DNA of 64,000 nucleotides from Bacteroidota bacterium (GCA_016713765.1 JADJON010000001.1:496001-560000), one strand, 5' to 3'; counted from the first letter of the stretch, positions 18,201 to 26,075 are shown. Translations and numbers: made by a program. The notes: generated by a model not told the origin, from the sequence alone.

Positions 18201-20443
18201 GCGGACTTTCAGCAGGCGCGTATACTGTGACTGTCACCGATGCGAACGGCTGTATGGCCACCGCCATTGCCGCCGTTTCCGACATGGGCGCTCCGGTCAT
18301 TCAGCCCGGCCCGATCATTCCGGTCAATTGTCCCGGCGGTAGCGATGGTTCCACTTCTGTGACCCTTACGGGCGGGACCGCTCCCTTCCAGTATCAATGG
18401 TCCGGAGGAGTTGCCAGCGGCAACGCTGTGAGCGGACTGAGCGCCGGCGCTTATTCAATAGTTGTGACGGACGGCAACCAGTGCGTCGCCGTTCAAAGCT
18501 TTGTCATCACAGAGCCTCCGCCCATCGAACTTTCATCGCTCTCCCTGCCGGTTTCGTGTCATGGCGGAAATGACGGAGCCTTGCAACTGACCACCGGCGG
18601 AGGAACTCCCGGCTACTCCTACCTGTGGTCGAACGGAGCAACCAGCCAAACCGCGACGATGCTCACCACCGGAAATTATAGCGTCGTGGTGACCGACGCG
18701 CACGGCTGTACGTCCAGCCTGAGCAATGTGATCACTGAACCCGATGCGATTACAGCCAGCACAAGCAGCGTCCCTGTACTTTGCAACGGCGGAGTCGACG
18801 GCGCCGCCGAGATCGCCGTCAACGGCGGAACCCCACCGTATAATTATGAATGGGCAGGTATCGGCGTGCAGCAGCCGCTGGCTGTCAACTTGCGTGCCGG
18901 CATTTATGCCGTCCAGGTCACCGATGCGAACGGTTGTACCCGTACGGAAACCGTGACGATCGCTGAGCCTGCGGCATTGCAGTCTGCATCGAATGCGGCG
19001 GCAGTGCGCTGTAATGGAGGTAGCGACGGATCGGTCAGCGTTTCTGTTCAAGGCGGCACCTCACCTTATACTTATCAATGGAGTACCGGTGCAAGTTCTT
19101 CCAGCGTGGATCAACTCGCGGCCGGCAACTACAGCGTAACGGTTACCGACGACAACGGCTGTACCATTACCGGCGCGGTCGCGGTCACGGAGCCACCTGC
19201 TTTGCTGCTTTCAACGCAAGGTGACGCCTGGTTGTGTATCGGCCAGTCAACGCAGATCCAGGCAAGCGCCGCCGGCGGCACTCCCGGCTATGCATTCCTC
19301 TGGAGCAATGGCGCGCAGACGGCCAATCAGACCGTACAGCCTGCAGCTACCAGTACGTATGCGGTTACACTTACCGACGCGAATGGATGTATTGCCGGTC
19401 CGCAATCCGTCGTGTTGCAATTGTATCCTGCACTGACGGCGATCGTATCGAATGCAGATACACTTTGTCCGGGCGATCCGGCAACGTTAACGGCCTTTGC
19501 CAACGGCAGTAATGGCGGGCCGTATTCCTACACTTGGAATACCGGTGCGTTGGGACCTTCGATCACCGTCACACCAGCTACGACTACGCTCTATACGGTG
19601 ACGGTCAGCGACCAGTGCGGCAGTGCGCCGGTGCAGTTGCAGGTGCCGGTGAACGTGGTTGCTGCGCCTTCCTCGAACTTCCTGCCGAATCCTGCGAGCG
19701 GTTGTGTTCCGTTCACAGTACAATATGTCAACAATGGCAACTTGCCGGCAGGAACCAGCTATCTCTGGGACTTCGGTGATGGCGCCACGAGCACCGACCG
19801 TAACCCCGCGCATACATTCGCGCAGCCGGGCGCGTACACAGTGCGGCACTTCGTGATCACACCACTGGGCTGCGCGTCGCAAACGCTCGTACCTGCCGCG
19901 GTGAATGTTCATCCGAATCCGATCGCCGATTTCATCGCGCAGCCGGAGGAAGTATCGATCTTCCGTCCACGCGTGGAAATGATCAACAACAGCCTGCGTT
20001 CGGTACGCTGGAATTGGGATTTCGGCGACGGCCTCGGCAACTCCGCCGAACGTGAACCGGTCTATACTTATCGGGACACCGGTAACTATACGATCCGACT
20101 GGTCAGTCGAACGGAACACGGTTGTCCGGATACCACCTATCGGTCGATCCGGGTGAAAGGCGAGTTCGCCGTTTATATCCCGAACACCTTTACGCCGAAC
20201 AATGACGGCATCAACGAACATTTCAAGCCGCTTTGCGTTGGTGTGAAGGATTTCGAACTCTGGATTTACGACCGCTGGGGTGTGAACATCTTCTCCACCT
20301 CCGACCTGGAAGCGGGTTGGGACGGGACGACAAAAGGCGGAAACCGGTTGTGTCAGCAGGATGTGTATGTGTACGTCATCCGCCTGAAGGATCCGGAAGG
20401 CAAGACACACCAGTATATCGGACACGTGAACCTGGTGTATTGA
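12281..20443 (+). CDS. Giant SprB-repeat adhesin with PKD domains and CHU_C tail
   Basis: 2,720 residues. Order: signal peptide (MIFLAFLTFPLASYA ahead of THISGADITYRW), a non-repetitive N-terminal region to about residue 398, 25 SprB repeats of ~76 residues (about 398-2300; consensus core CxGGxDGSA, GGTxPYxYxWSP, AGxYxVTVTDANGC, TEPP), two degenerate repeats, two PKD domains with WDFGDG (about 2465-2625), and a gliding-motility-type C-terminal domain beginning near YIPNTFTPNNDGINE (T9SS type B, CHU_C). SprB of Flavobacterium johnsoniae is the moving adhesin of gliding; proteins of this build are T9SS-exported surface adhesins. Start ATG 12281; ATG 12287 and the methionine before IFLAF are alternatives. 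Long antisense ORFs inside are shadows. Confidence 0.93.
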   Translation: MEMHPRLFLRASLATGCRSLMIFLAFLTFPLASYATHISGADITYRWISGNTFELNLTLYRDCSGIAAPNNVSVSYSSASCGYNLSVTLNKVPGTGQEISQACSTSVTTCAGGTYPGIQKWEYRGNVTLPAQCTDWRFGYSICCRNCAITTLVFAGGTCAGSPALYVEATLNNVAAPTNSSPVFSNIPVSFLCIGQVFHYNHGAYNTDGDSITYSFITPRSAANTNVTFNAGYTTNSPLSSSPAMSIDASGDITVAPTQTEVGVLAIIVREYRNGVLVGSVIRDMQIWTVPCSNLLPTATGINGTNNFQIVACPGRPLNFTVNSADANASQTVSMNWNYAIPGATFTPSAASRPVGTFSWTPTIADARPQPYSFTVTVQDNNCPSAGFQTYSYDVLVPPLSATATSTNSRCSSPVNGTATALPVGTGPYQYAWSPGGATTATASNLGPGTYTATITDTYGCTTTASTTLTAPPPVAISIAAQANVSCRNGNDGAAAITASGGTAPYTYSWSPNGGTASSASGLSVGNYAVTVTDANGCTRTQTVTITQPPALTAATNGPVSLLCFGDANGSATVTSSGGTSPYRYEWAFNGATTAGVTGLGAGSYSVTVTDANGCTTTSSVVVNQPSNLSSSTSTTPSTCGSANGSASVAASGGTGPYQYTWSPGGLTTSTINGIAAGAYSVVITDAHGCTVSDAAGVSNLGGPTVSVAGYTNVACSGGANGSASINVTGGQAPFTYQWSPGGGTGVSATGLQAGNYTITVRDRNNCQSSVVVEITEPAPLSQNIQSTDIACNGGNTGTATVTASGGTTPYTYSWSNGAGNAATASLLVAGNYTVTVTDAHGCTSTQSVAITQPPALTASITSNQPVSCYGGSNATTTVTAGGGTAPYDYSWSPSGGMLSTATGLAAGSYTVTVRDANNCIRSVPVTITQPNALLASVGSTTNVSCNGGQNGTASTNVSGGTAPYQYVWSPIGTTTANVTGLAAGSYSVSITDARGCQTVTAAIIQEPPLLQTTVLAPVDVSCYGGNDGSATIVATGGTTPYTYNWSAGGSVSTSANGLPAGSYTVTVTDANACSNTALVVINQPALLSATPTVQNSPLCYGDNSGAASVSVSGGTGPYTYQWSPSGGTDTLASFLPAGIYTVAIRDANGCTSTASATITQPPLLTAAVATVDATCGASNGSASVTPAGGTAPYTYFWSPGNTTTSSISSVPAGSYSVVITDANGCRLIQSVAVSNIGGPTLANGSVVPVLCAGAMTGAATMQVSGGTAPFQYQWSPSGGTGLNATGLAAGTYSFTVRDGNNCVSGLTVTITEPPPLQASASSVNALCAGTGTGAVTVTTSGGVTPYTYAWNAGGHTTANATGLFAGTYAVTITDAHGCTTMVSATVQEPTPLFAANGPVTQISCQGANDGTASVSASGGTSPYSFNWSPITNSSAVASGLSPGNYQVIVSDANGCAATVSIAITEPPALISSINAVTQVLCYGGNNGSATVTASGGTTPYLYQWSPVGTTAAQVNGLSSGNYSVLITDANGCTSSSNVQITEPPMLSGSVLNVIPVSCNGGTDGGISVGITGGAGSYAYQWSPSVSTGPSAGGIGQGQYSVIVTDAHGCTVALSAAVPEPPPLVTTATPIVQVLCYGGQDGSASVSASGGTAPYTYLWSPTGQTTALATGLAAGNYTVVVRDANGCQRTESMQITEPSLLTLSLASTPSTCGSANATANATPGGGTAPYSINWTPGGSSSVSLSGIFSGNYTSVVTDANGCTTSSSILINDLPGPVASLASSTDVSCNDGQDGAASVTISGGSSPITYQWLPTGGSSSSATGLSAGQYSVIITDANNCVQTVGLTISEPALLTSAAAASQMVSCYGLSDGAASVNVTGGTAPYRYLWSPCGSTTSQITNSPAGNYSVVVTDAMGCTTTAAATITEPSLLTASTSATQSTCGNADGSASVIAAGGSGGYTYLWQPGNSAQTTAGGLSAGAYTVTVTDANGCMATAIAAVSDMGAPVIQPGPIIPVNCPGGSDGSTSVTLTGGTAPFQYQWSGGVASGNAVSGLSAGAYSIVVTDGNQCVAVQSFVITEPPPIELSSLSLPVSCHGGNDGALQLTTGGGTPGYSYLWSNGATSQTATMLTTGNYSVVVTDAHGCTSSLSNVITEPDAITASTSSVPVLCNGGVDGAAEIAVNGGTPPYNYEWAGIGVQQPLAVNLRAGIYAVQVTDANGCTRTETVTIAEPAALQSASNAAAVRCNGGSDGSVSVSVQGGTSPYTYQWSTGASSSSVDQLAAGNYSVTVTDDNGCTITGAVAVTEPPALLLSTQGDAWLCIGQSTQIQASAAGGTPGYAFLWSNGAQTANQTVQPAATSTYAVTLTDANGCIAGPQSVVLQLYPALTAIVSNADTLCPGDPATLTAFANGSNGGPYSYTWNTGALGPSITVTPATTTLYTVTVSDQCGSAPVQLQVPVNVVAAPSSNFLPNPASGCVPFTVQYVNNGNLPAGTSYLWDFGDGATSTDRNPAHTFAQPGAYTVRHFVITPLGCASQTLVPAAVNVHPNPIADFIAQPEEVSIFRPRVEMINNSLRSVRWNWDFGDGLGNSAEREPVYTYRDTGNYTIRLVSRTEHGCPDTTYRSIRVKGEFAVYIPNTFTPNNDGINEHFKPLCVGVKDFELWIYDRWGVNIFSTSDLEAGWDGTTKGGNRLCQQDVYVYVIRLKDPEGKTHQYIGHVNLVY
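13473..19195 (+). repeat. 25 tandem SprB repeats with two-level order
   Basis: Each unit is about 76 codons. Units 4, 11, 18 and 21 form a distinct class (STPSTCG-type front, ending SNLGGP, SNIGGP, NDLPGP or SDMGAP instead of TEPP), and each is followed by a unit of a second class (NNC or NQC in place of NGC). Spacing is 7, 7 and 3 units, so the array seems to have grown by copying blocks and not only single units. Confidence 0.8.
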
Positions 20444-20554
20444 TCCCGCTCCCGGATTGTTCCTGTCGTTTGCCTGAGGAGCGGCACTGACTTCGATAGT
20501 TTTTCAGGAATTGAATTTTGTGGAAATTGAGCCGTTCAGGTCTCAAACTTCCGC

Positions 20555-21934
20555 ATGCGCTTGCTGACTCCGCTTTTCCTCTTATTATTCCTTCATTCCG
20601 GTTCGAAGGGACTCGACGAGCTTTATTTCAAAAAGGGCACCGAGCACTGGCTGGGTGTGATCGAAGTCCGGCCAGGCGATCCGCAGGTAGTTTGCGATAC
20701 GTTTTCATTTGAGAACAAGAGCGCGTTTTCGGTAAACGTGCAAAGCATGTGGACGGCAAGGCCCGACCGTTTTCGCTTCACCCGGCATGTATCCTCTGGA
20801 GAGGAAGGAGCCGTTTACTATCGCGATACTGTTCACAGGTCCATGGGGTTGCTGGAAGAAACGCAAGTCCGTACCGAAATGAAAATGGATCGCCTGCTTC
20901 CGGTTACACTGGTCACCCGCTACTTCCTGATCGATACAAAACAAGTGCTTAAGCGCTATGATAATGGCCGGGCCCAACGGGCAGAACAGCCGTATAAGAA
21001 TGGAGCCTGGATCTGCGTATTGCAAGTTCATCCGAACGGTATGCCCGCAGCACTCGGCTACGAGCTGTCGCAGGATCGTTCGCGTATTAATCGTTGGACC
21101 TATTGGAACGAACAGGGCGAGCAGATCGCCGATAGCCTGTTCGTTCGGCATACACCCTTATCGGTACAACCAAGCCCGGGCACCGTTGAAGATTCGCTTG
21201 AGATTCGTGCACACGTAGGCGGACAATGGATCCAGGTTCGTTCGTCCGGACTGGCTATGGAGCCGGATTGTTTCCTTCCTGATTCAGCAGACTCCATACG
21301 TGTGTCCAACCGGTACGGGTCCGCTGTCGTTCCGATCCATTACCCCCGCGGTATCGGTGAAGGCTTGCAGGTTCATTTGTTGAAGACGGGGCAGCGATAC
21401 TATTACTTTCATCGAAACAGGATGCCGATCGACTTTTTGCAGAACAGTTTTTATGTCGAATGCAAGATGGATTCCGGCGAAGGCCGACATACTTCCCTCG
21501 CCCTGATAGAAGAACTGAAACACGCTTTCCCGGGTGGCCAATGGCAACGACATCCTTATCGTAACAACCTTTGGCGAATCGATCTTCCGATGGCGGGCGT
21601 TGTTGCGGCAAGCGATCTGGCCCGGCATCCACTCGTTGAACATGTCTTCAACCTTGTCGGCGGTGAATACCCATTGGATCCGCCTTCGTATCTGAATGGC
21701 TGCGTTTACTTCCAACTCGCTATCGGTGTCCGGCCGGATTCCATCGACCGGATCCTGGCACGACACGGGTTCAAGCGGTCCGCTGCATCCAGTCCGGAGT
21801 ATTTCGGAGCTCAGTACGATGCCAAACTGGTGACCGATCAATTCCTGGACGACTACAATCGTCTTGCGGAAGAGCTTGAACTGTCGAACTCCTATCCGAT
21901 GATCATGGCCTACATCAGGCAGGAGCCGGAATAG
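20555..21934 (+). CDS. Hypothetical secreted protein
   Basis: 459 residues with a short N-terminal signal peptide (RLLTPLFLLLFLHSGSKG). No family recognised. Residues about 130-200 contain VLKRYDNGRAQRAEQPYKNG and NRWTYWNEQGEQIAD, which recall the short strand-turn units of MORN/YwqK-type repeats. The C-terminal third looks globular. ATG 20555 is preceded at 20511-20519 by GAATTTTG, one mismatch from the -7 consensus. The gene lies 111 bases after the giant adhesin and could be in its transcript, but it has none of its repeats. Function unknown. Confidence 0.65.
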   Translation: MRLLTPLFLLLFLHSGSKGLDELYFKKGTEHWLGVIEVRPGDPQVVCDTFSFENKSAFSVNVQSMWTARPDRFRFTRHVSSGEEGAVYYRDTVHRSMGLLEETQVRTEMKMDRLLPVTLVTRYFLIDTKQVLKRYDNGRAQRAEQPYKNGAWICVLQVHPNGMPAALGYELSQDRSRINRWTYWNEQGEQIADSLFVRHTPLSVQPSPGTVEDSLEIRAHVGGQWIQVRSSGLAMEPDCFLPDSADSIRVSNRYGSAVVPIHYPRGIGEGLQVHLLKTGQRYYYFHRNRMPIDFLQNSFYVECKMDSGEGRHTSLALIEELKHAFPGGQWQRHPYRNNLWRIDLPMAGVVAASDLARHPLVEHVFNLVGGEYPLDPPSYLNGCVYFQLAIGVRPDSIDRILARHGFKRSAASSPEYFGAQYDAKLVTDQFLDDYNRLAEELELSNSYPMIMAYIRQEPE

Positions 21935-21935
21935 G

Positions 21936-21956
21936 GGTCGTCCGCATGACCTTTTT
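21936..21956 (+). terminator. Weak intrinsic terminator candidate
   Basis: GGTC (21936-21939) can pair with GACC (21948-21951), immediately followed by TTTTT, one base past the stop of the hypothetical gene. The stem is short, so confidence is low. Confidence 0.3.
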
Positions 21957-22035
21957 GCTTCTCCTGAAGTGTATGCGCTAGTACGCGGGTAGGACAGGAT
22001 TTTATACTTTCACCATTATTACAAAACGAATTATC

Positions 22036-22428
22036 ATGCCCCTTACCGATGCCGACCGCAACGAGATCATTTCCCGGCTCAACAAATCCATGGCGAAGGT
22101 TTGTCCGCCTATGATCCAGAAGAGCGCTTCCGACAAGGGAATGGAGATCATCGGGAACAAACCGGTTCCGTACGGTTACAAGAAGGAAATCATCCCCGGG
22201 ATGTACTTTGCCTCTTCCGTTGCCAGAAAAGACATGGTCAGCTTTTATTTCTTCCCTTGTTACACACAGGCCAAAGCGCTGGGCGCACTCGCCCCGAAGC
22301 TGATGAAGTGCCTCAAAGGGAAAACCTGCTTCAACATCAAGAAGGTTGATCAGGTGGATGAAAAGGAAGTGACGGCTTTGTTGAAAGCCGGTGTCAAGAT
22401 TTGGAAAGAGATGGGGTATATGAAATAA
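22036..22428 (+). CDS. DUF1801-like (YdhG-type) small protein
   Basis: 130 residues, no signal peptide. The pattern of a short alpha/beta domain with YFASSVARKDMVSFYFFPCY followed by KCLKGKTCFNIKKVD and a final amphipathic helix matches the DUF1801/YdhG fold, a small cytoplasmic family of unknown activity related to the frataxin-like fold. It ends one base before the stop of dxr on the other strand, so transcripts converge and may overlap. A second protein with a DUF1801-type domain lies at 44876. Confidence 0.6.
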   Translation: MPLTDADRNEIISRLNKSMAKVCPPMIQKSASDKGMEIIGNKPVPYGYKKEIIPGMYFASSVARKDMVSFYFFPCYTQAKALGALAPKLMKCLKGKTCFNIKKVDQVDEKEVTALLKAGVKIWKEMGYMK

Positions 22429-22429
22429 T

Positions 22430-23596
22430 TCAGCGCACCGGTAATCCTTCCAGCGCAAGCCGGCGCGTTTCCGCGTCGGTCTTTACATAGTCTTCCAGTG
22501 TCGGATGAGCAATGAACGAGACCTGCCGCATGCAGCGTTCGATCAGGTCGCTCATTTCCAAAAAACCGATACGGTCTTCGAGGAACGCGGCCACCGCGAC
22601 TTCGTTCGCGGCGTTCACGATACAGGCCATGTTACCCCCTTTGCGCATCGCGTCGATTGCCAGCGCCAGATTGCGGAATGTTTCGGTATCGGGCTGCTCG
22701 AAGGTGAAGGCGGGGTAGCGGGAAAAGTCGAAGCGGGGGAATGAATTCCTTAAACGCTCCGGATACGCGAGCGCGTATTGGATCGGCAGTTTCATGTCGG
22801 GCAGACCAAGCTGTGCCTTGATCGATCCGTCTTCGAACTGGACCAGCGAGTGGATGATGCTTTGCGGATGTACCACGACTTCGATCTGCTCCGGCTTCAG
22901 GTTGAACAGCCACTTCGCTTCGATCACTTCCAGTCCTTTGTTCATGAGCGAAGCCGAGTCGATCGTGATCTTCGCGCCCATGTCCCAGTTGGGATGCTTG
23001 AGGGCCTGCGCTTTGGTCACATGTGCCAGTTCGGCACGAGTGCGTCCACGGAACGGTCCCCCGGAAGCGGTGAGGATGATCTTCTCGATCGGGTTGTGCC
23101 ACTCTCCGGCCAGGCATTGAAAGATCGCCGAATGTTCGGAGTCGACGGGATAGATGTTCACCGCCTTCTCTTTCGCCAAAGCCGTGACGAGCTCGCCTGC
23201 TACCACCAGCGTTTCCTTGTTCGCCAGGGCGATGTGCTTGCCGGCACGGATCGCGCTCAGCGTCGGCTTCAGTCCGGCGTAACCGACGAGCGCGGTCAGC
23301 ACCATGTCGATCCCGTCCATTTGCACGACCTGCTCGAGCGCATCGGCACCCGAGAAGACCTTGATCGGCAGATCCGCCAGCGCGTCGCGCAGCGCACGAT
23401 CGTGCCGGGTATCACCGATCACCACCGCGTTGGGTTGAAACTCCCGCGCCTGTTCGATAAGCAGGTCGACCTTGTTGTTCGAGCTCAGCACTTCCACCAC
23501 GAAGCGGCCCTGTTGTTCGCGTACGACGTCCAGCGCCTGGGTCCCGATGGAACCGGTGGAGCCGAGGATGGCAATGTGGCGAGGCTTGAAAGACAC
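22430..23596 (-). CDS. dxr: 1-deoxy-D-xylulose-5-phosphate reductoisomerase
   Basis: 388 residues, typical length. Converts 1-deoxy-D-xylulose 5-phosphate to 2-C-methyl-D-erythritol 4-phosphate with NADPH, the committed step of the MEP isoprenoid pathway, in the cytoplasm. Visible: Rossmann NADPH site ILGSTGSIGTQALDVV (residues ~9-24), metal-binding PVDSEHSAIFQCL (~150), flexible substrate loop with TASGGPFRGRTR (~180), and MNKGLEVIEAKWLF (~223-236) with the second metal-binding glutamate, followed by HPQSIIHSLVQF. All key residues are present, so the enzyme should be active and fosmidomycin-type. Monocistronic in this window; a housekeeping gene that marks the GC-rich DNA as core chromosome. 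Confidence 0.98.
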   Translation of the reverse strand: MSFKPRHIAILGSTGSIGTQALDVVREQQGRFVVEVLSSNNKVDLLIEQAREFQPNAVVIGDTRHDRALRDALADLPIKVFSGADALEQVVQMDGIDMVLTALVGYAGLKPTLSAIRAGKHIALANKETLVVAGELVTALAKEKAVNIYPVDSEHSAIFQCLAGEWHNPIEKIILTASGGPFRGRTRAELAHVTKAQALKHPNWDMGAKITIDSASLMNKGLEVIEAKWLFNLKPEQIEVVVHPQSIIHSLVQFEDGSIKAQLGLPDMKLPIQYALAYPERLRNSFPRFDFSRYPAFTFEQPDTETFRNLALAIDAMRKGGNMACIVNAANEVAVAAFLEDRIGFLEMSDLIERCMRQVSFIAHPTLEDYVKTDAETRRLALEGLPVR

Positions 23597-23712
23597 GGGA
23601 AACCCTTGTACTTTAACGTGGACGACGAAATTAACGCTTTTTACGCCGCTTTGTTCAGGCCATTCACAAAACTCCGGTAGTGGGAATTCGGGCAGGCTTT
23701 TATATTGGCGAA

Positions 23713-24918
23713 ATGAAATACCTCTTCTGCTCCATTACCCTTTGTATTGCCGTACTCAGTGCTGCCGCGCAAGCACCTTTCAGCTCCTGGTATGCGATTT
23801 CGTACGAGTCGCCCGCGTATATCCCCACCTTTGAGAAGGTGGACCTGCTCACGGGCAACCGGGTACTCAGTGTTCCATTGCCCTATGCGGGTTATTTCAG
23901 CGATGTGCATTTCTTCAGCCGTCCCGGTCGATATGTCGTGCAATTGCAGGACAGTCTGCAGGATAACTACCTCGTCGAGATCGATACGAACGGCATCGTT
24001 GTACGAAATACGTACATCGACAGCGGACCCGGTACCCTGACCAAATACATCCTCCCTTCGTTCAACTCCAATTTCTATTACGGCTTGCGGCTGTCCAGTA
24101 CTGCGCCGGGTTACGAGTTCTTTCGGCTCAATCCGCAATCGGGCTTGACGACGGTGCTGGCGACGATGTCCAACACCGGGACCGTGTATGCCGATAACGC
24201 TGTGATCAACCGGCGCGACGAATTGTTCTTCTGGTCGAATGATTTCATGGCCGGCGGAGATGTGCTGTACCGCGCCGAGCCGTCCACGCAATCGATCGTG
24301 GCGCTCGATACTCTTCCGGGGCCCGATCGCTTCTTCGCGAGCATCTTCGATTGCTACACCAGTACGATCTACGGACTGATCGGCGATCCATTCGCCGGTG
24401 GGGGCAACTGGAAACTTGCGACGCTCAACCAGCAGGACGGCACCATTGATACGGTCGGCACCCTTGCCAATACGTTTTCTCAATGGCGTTCGAATACCTA
24501 TTGCCTCGCACCCGGCCCATCGCTCTTCATGCTCAACGGTCTGTCGCCCCACCAGGCGATGCTCTTCGAGCTGCCGGATACCTTCGGACCGATCTACACC
24601 GACCCGCTGCCGTTCCTCAAACTGGTTGCGGTGCCTAATCCCGTCTGCGAAACGCCTACCTCGGTGGATGAACTGGATGCAACGCCCGCGACGATCATTT
24701 ATCCAAATCCGGTCACCTCCCGGCCGGCAGTGCTTCGCTTTCCGACCGTCGCTCAACGCAGCGTGGAAGTATCCGACGCCCGCGGCGCATTGGTATACCG
24801 CACCTCAACTCGCACTCAGGAAATCCTCCTGCCGGCGCAACAATGGAGTCGTGGCATCTACAACGTTCGCGCAGTTTCCGGCAGCGAAGCAGAGACGGTG
24901 CGGTTGGTGGTTGAATAG
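23713..24918 (+). CDS. T9SS-sorted secreted protein, hypothetical
   Basis: 401 residues from ATG 23713, which opens the signal peptide KYLFCSITLCIAVLSAAAQ; the longer ORF from 23680 adds only non-signal sequence. The mature part has WD40/propeller-like repeating strands (YFSDVHFFSRPGRYVVQL, FNSNFYYGLRLSS) but no firm domain. The last ~80 residues are a T9SS type A sorting domain (IIYPNPVTSRPAVLRF ... GIYNVRAVSG, end RLVVE). The stop codon is embedded in the first unit of a 7-base tandem array, so the repeat island starts at the very end of this gene. Confidence 0.75.
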   Translation: MKYLFCSITLCIAVLSAAAQAPFSSWYAISYESPAYIPTFEKVDLLTGNRVLSVPLPYAGYFSDVHFFSRPGRYVVQLQDSLQDNYLVEIDTNGIVVRNTYIDSGPGTLTKYILPSFNSNFYYGLRLSSTAPGYEFFRLNPQSGLTTVLATMSNTGTVYADNAVINRRDELFFWSNDFMAGGDVLYRAEPSTQSIVALDTLPGPDRFFASIFDCYTSTIYGLIGDPFAGGGNWKLATLNQQDGTIDTVGTLANTFSQWRSNTYCLAPGPSLFMLNGLSPHQAMLFELPDTFGPIYTDPLPFLKLVAVPNPVCETPTSVDELDATPATIIYPNPVTSRPAVLRFPTVAQRSVEVSDARGALVYRTSTRTQEILLPAQQWSRGIYNVRAVSGSEAETVRLVVE

Positions 24919-25060
24919 TGAAAAGTGAATAGCGAATAGCGAACAGCGAACAGTAGGCGGTATGCAGTTGGTAGTATGTATCACGTTCCTCGTCCCATGC
25001 CCCTCGTCCCTCCTACACGCGGTCTCGTTCCTCGTTCCTCCCTTTCCCCATCTTCGTCCT
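24913..25060 (+). repeat. Heptanucleotide repeat module 1
   Basis: Back-to-back degenerate 7-mers: GAATAGT, GAAAAGT, GAATAGC (x2), GAACAGC, GAACAGT, then AGGCGGT, ATGCAGT, TGGTAGT, then pyrimidine-rich CTCGTCC/CTCGTTC units. The first unit overlaps the stop codon of the T9SS gene (TAG at 24916-24918). Phase is kept across the change of unit family. Confidence 0.8.
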
Positions 25061-25104
25061 TTTCCTCGAAAATAATTGATGTGGCATTGCCAATCGTCGG
25101 CAGT

Positions 25105-25180
25105 TGTTACGCCCCTCCGGGGCTGATGATTGCTAAAAGGAACCGCGCGGTCTAAAATATTTGGCCCCTCCGGGGCTGGA
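25105..25180 (+). repeat. Paired-hairpin element P1
   Basis: Two copies of the hairpin GCCCCTCCGGGGC (25111-25123 and 25164-25176) about 40 bases apart, preceded by GTTAC. The spacer holds GGAACCGCGCGGTCTA with an inner palindrome. Related to P4, and in the opposite orientation to P2 and P3. Confidence 0.7.
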
Positions 25181-25229
25181 TGTTAGCAGTAGGCAACGGC
25201 TTTTACAAGTTTCCAACTTACCTCGATCC

Positions 25230-25330
25230 TCGATCCAGTATGCAATATGCAGTATGCAGAGAATTTTAGCACTCTACCTCGCATCTCGCTCCTTCTTTCC
25301 TCGTCCCACGTCCCTCGTCCCTTCTTTCCT
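25230..25330 (+). repeat. Heptanucleotide repeat module 2
   Basis: CAGTATG, CAATATG, CAGTATG units followed by CATCTCG- and CTCGTCC-type units with period 7, ending in the start of the duplicated block at 25301. Confidence 0.65.
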
Positions 25331-25462
25331 TCCGGCATTGTGTGTTCGGATTCCCGCTATCTGCCCCGGAGGGGGCCAAACATATTTGCAAAACAAACCA
25401 TCGACGTTATTCAGCCCCGGAGGGGCGTAACAACAGTGGATTCAAAGCTGACAGCAGCAAAG
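25301..25462 (+). repeat. Direct duplication, copy 1 (~162 bp)
   Basis: Matches 25562-25722 with a few substitutions and one extra G. It includes heptamers, the segment CCGGCATTGTG, the whole P2 element and the tail TTCAAAGCTGACAGCAGCAA. Offset between copies is about 260 bases. Confidence 0.85.
25363..25432 (-). repeat. Paired-hairpin element P2
   Basis: Minus-strand copy of the element: hairpins at 25363-25376 (one extra G) and 25414-25426, with the spacer containing AAACATATTTG and TCGACGTTAT. Nearly identical to P3. Confidence 0.7.
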
Positions 25463-25486
25463 TAAGATTCAGGATGTTGTCAGGGG

Positions 25487-25600
25487 ATAGTGAATAGCGA
25501 ATAGCGAACAGCGAACAGCGAATAGTAGGCGGTATGCAGTTGGCAGTATGTAACACGTCCCTCGTCCCACGTCCCTCGTCCCTTCTTTTCTTCCGGCATT
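25487..25600 (+). repeat. Heptanucleotide repeat module 3
   Basis: GAATAGC/GAACAGC units, then AGGCGGT-ATGCAGT-TGGCAGT, then CTCGTCC/CACGTCC units: the same family order as module 1, with period 7 throughout. Confidence 0.75.
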
Positions 25601-25722
25601 GTGTATTCGAACTCCCGCTATCCGCCCCGGAGGGGCCAAACATATTTGTAAAACAAATAATCGATGTTATCCAGCCCCGGAGGGGCGTAACAACAGCGGA
25701 TTCAAAGCTGACAGCAGCAAAG
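25562..25722 (+). repeat. Direct duplication, copy 2 (~161 bp)
   Basis: Second copy of the block at 25301-25462, containing P3. Confidence 0.85.
25624..25692 (-). repeat. Paired-hairpin element P3
   Basis: Hairpins GCCCCGGAGGGGC at 25624-25636 and 25674-25686 with the same spacer type as P2, followed by GTAACAACAG. Confidence 0.7.
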
Positions 25723-25886
25723 CAGCAGCGGAGGATGTCGATGATCTGTGCTAACAACCGAATAAGCTAGCCCCGGGTGAACTCGGCAAGCAGTATCGTA
25801 TAAGGGTGCAAAGTTGCCAACATGACGAGTGAACACGGGACTAACGGTGAGGAGGGAATTGGTGTTGTGCTCCGTGTATCGTTCAG

Positions 25887-26075
25887 GAGGTAGTGAACAG
25901 TGAATAGCGAATAGTGATTGGTGAACAGTGAACAGTAAACAGTGAACAGTTGGCGGCAGGCAGTTAGCAGGAAGTATTCTTCCTTCGCACCTCGCACCTC
26001 GCATCTCGCACCTCATTTCCTCGTCCCACGCCCCTCGTCCCTCCTTCACGTCCCTCGTCCCACGCCCCTCGTCCC
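25887..26075 (+). repeat. Heptanucleotide repeat module 4
   Basis: About 190 bases: GAACAGT/GAATAGC units, then AGTTGGC/GGCAGGC, then CACCTCG/CATCTCG, then CTCGTCC/CACGCCC units, running up to the stop codon of the lipoprotein gene at 26076. Ragged but period 7 through most of its length. The 155 bases before it (25731-25886) hold nothing recognised. Confidence 0.75.

Noticed and set aside
19487..20425. 312-residue minus-strand ORF, with similar long antisense ORFs at 15542-16069, 22778-23680, 30109-31536, 48241-49887
   Set aside because: Mirror images of GC-rich coding genes whose codon bias keeps the opposite strand open; all overlapped genes have clear domains.
23641..24756. 371-residue minus-strand ORF
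   Set aside because: Antisense to the T9SS-sorted gene; arginine-rich composition of a shadow frame.
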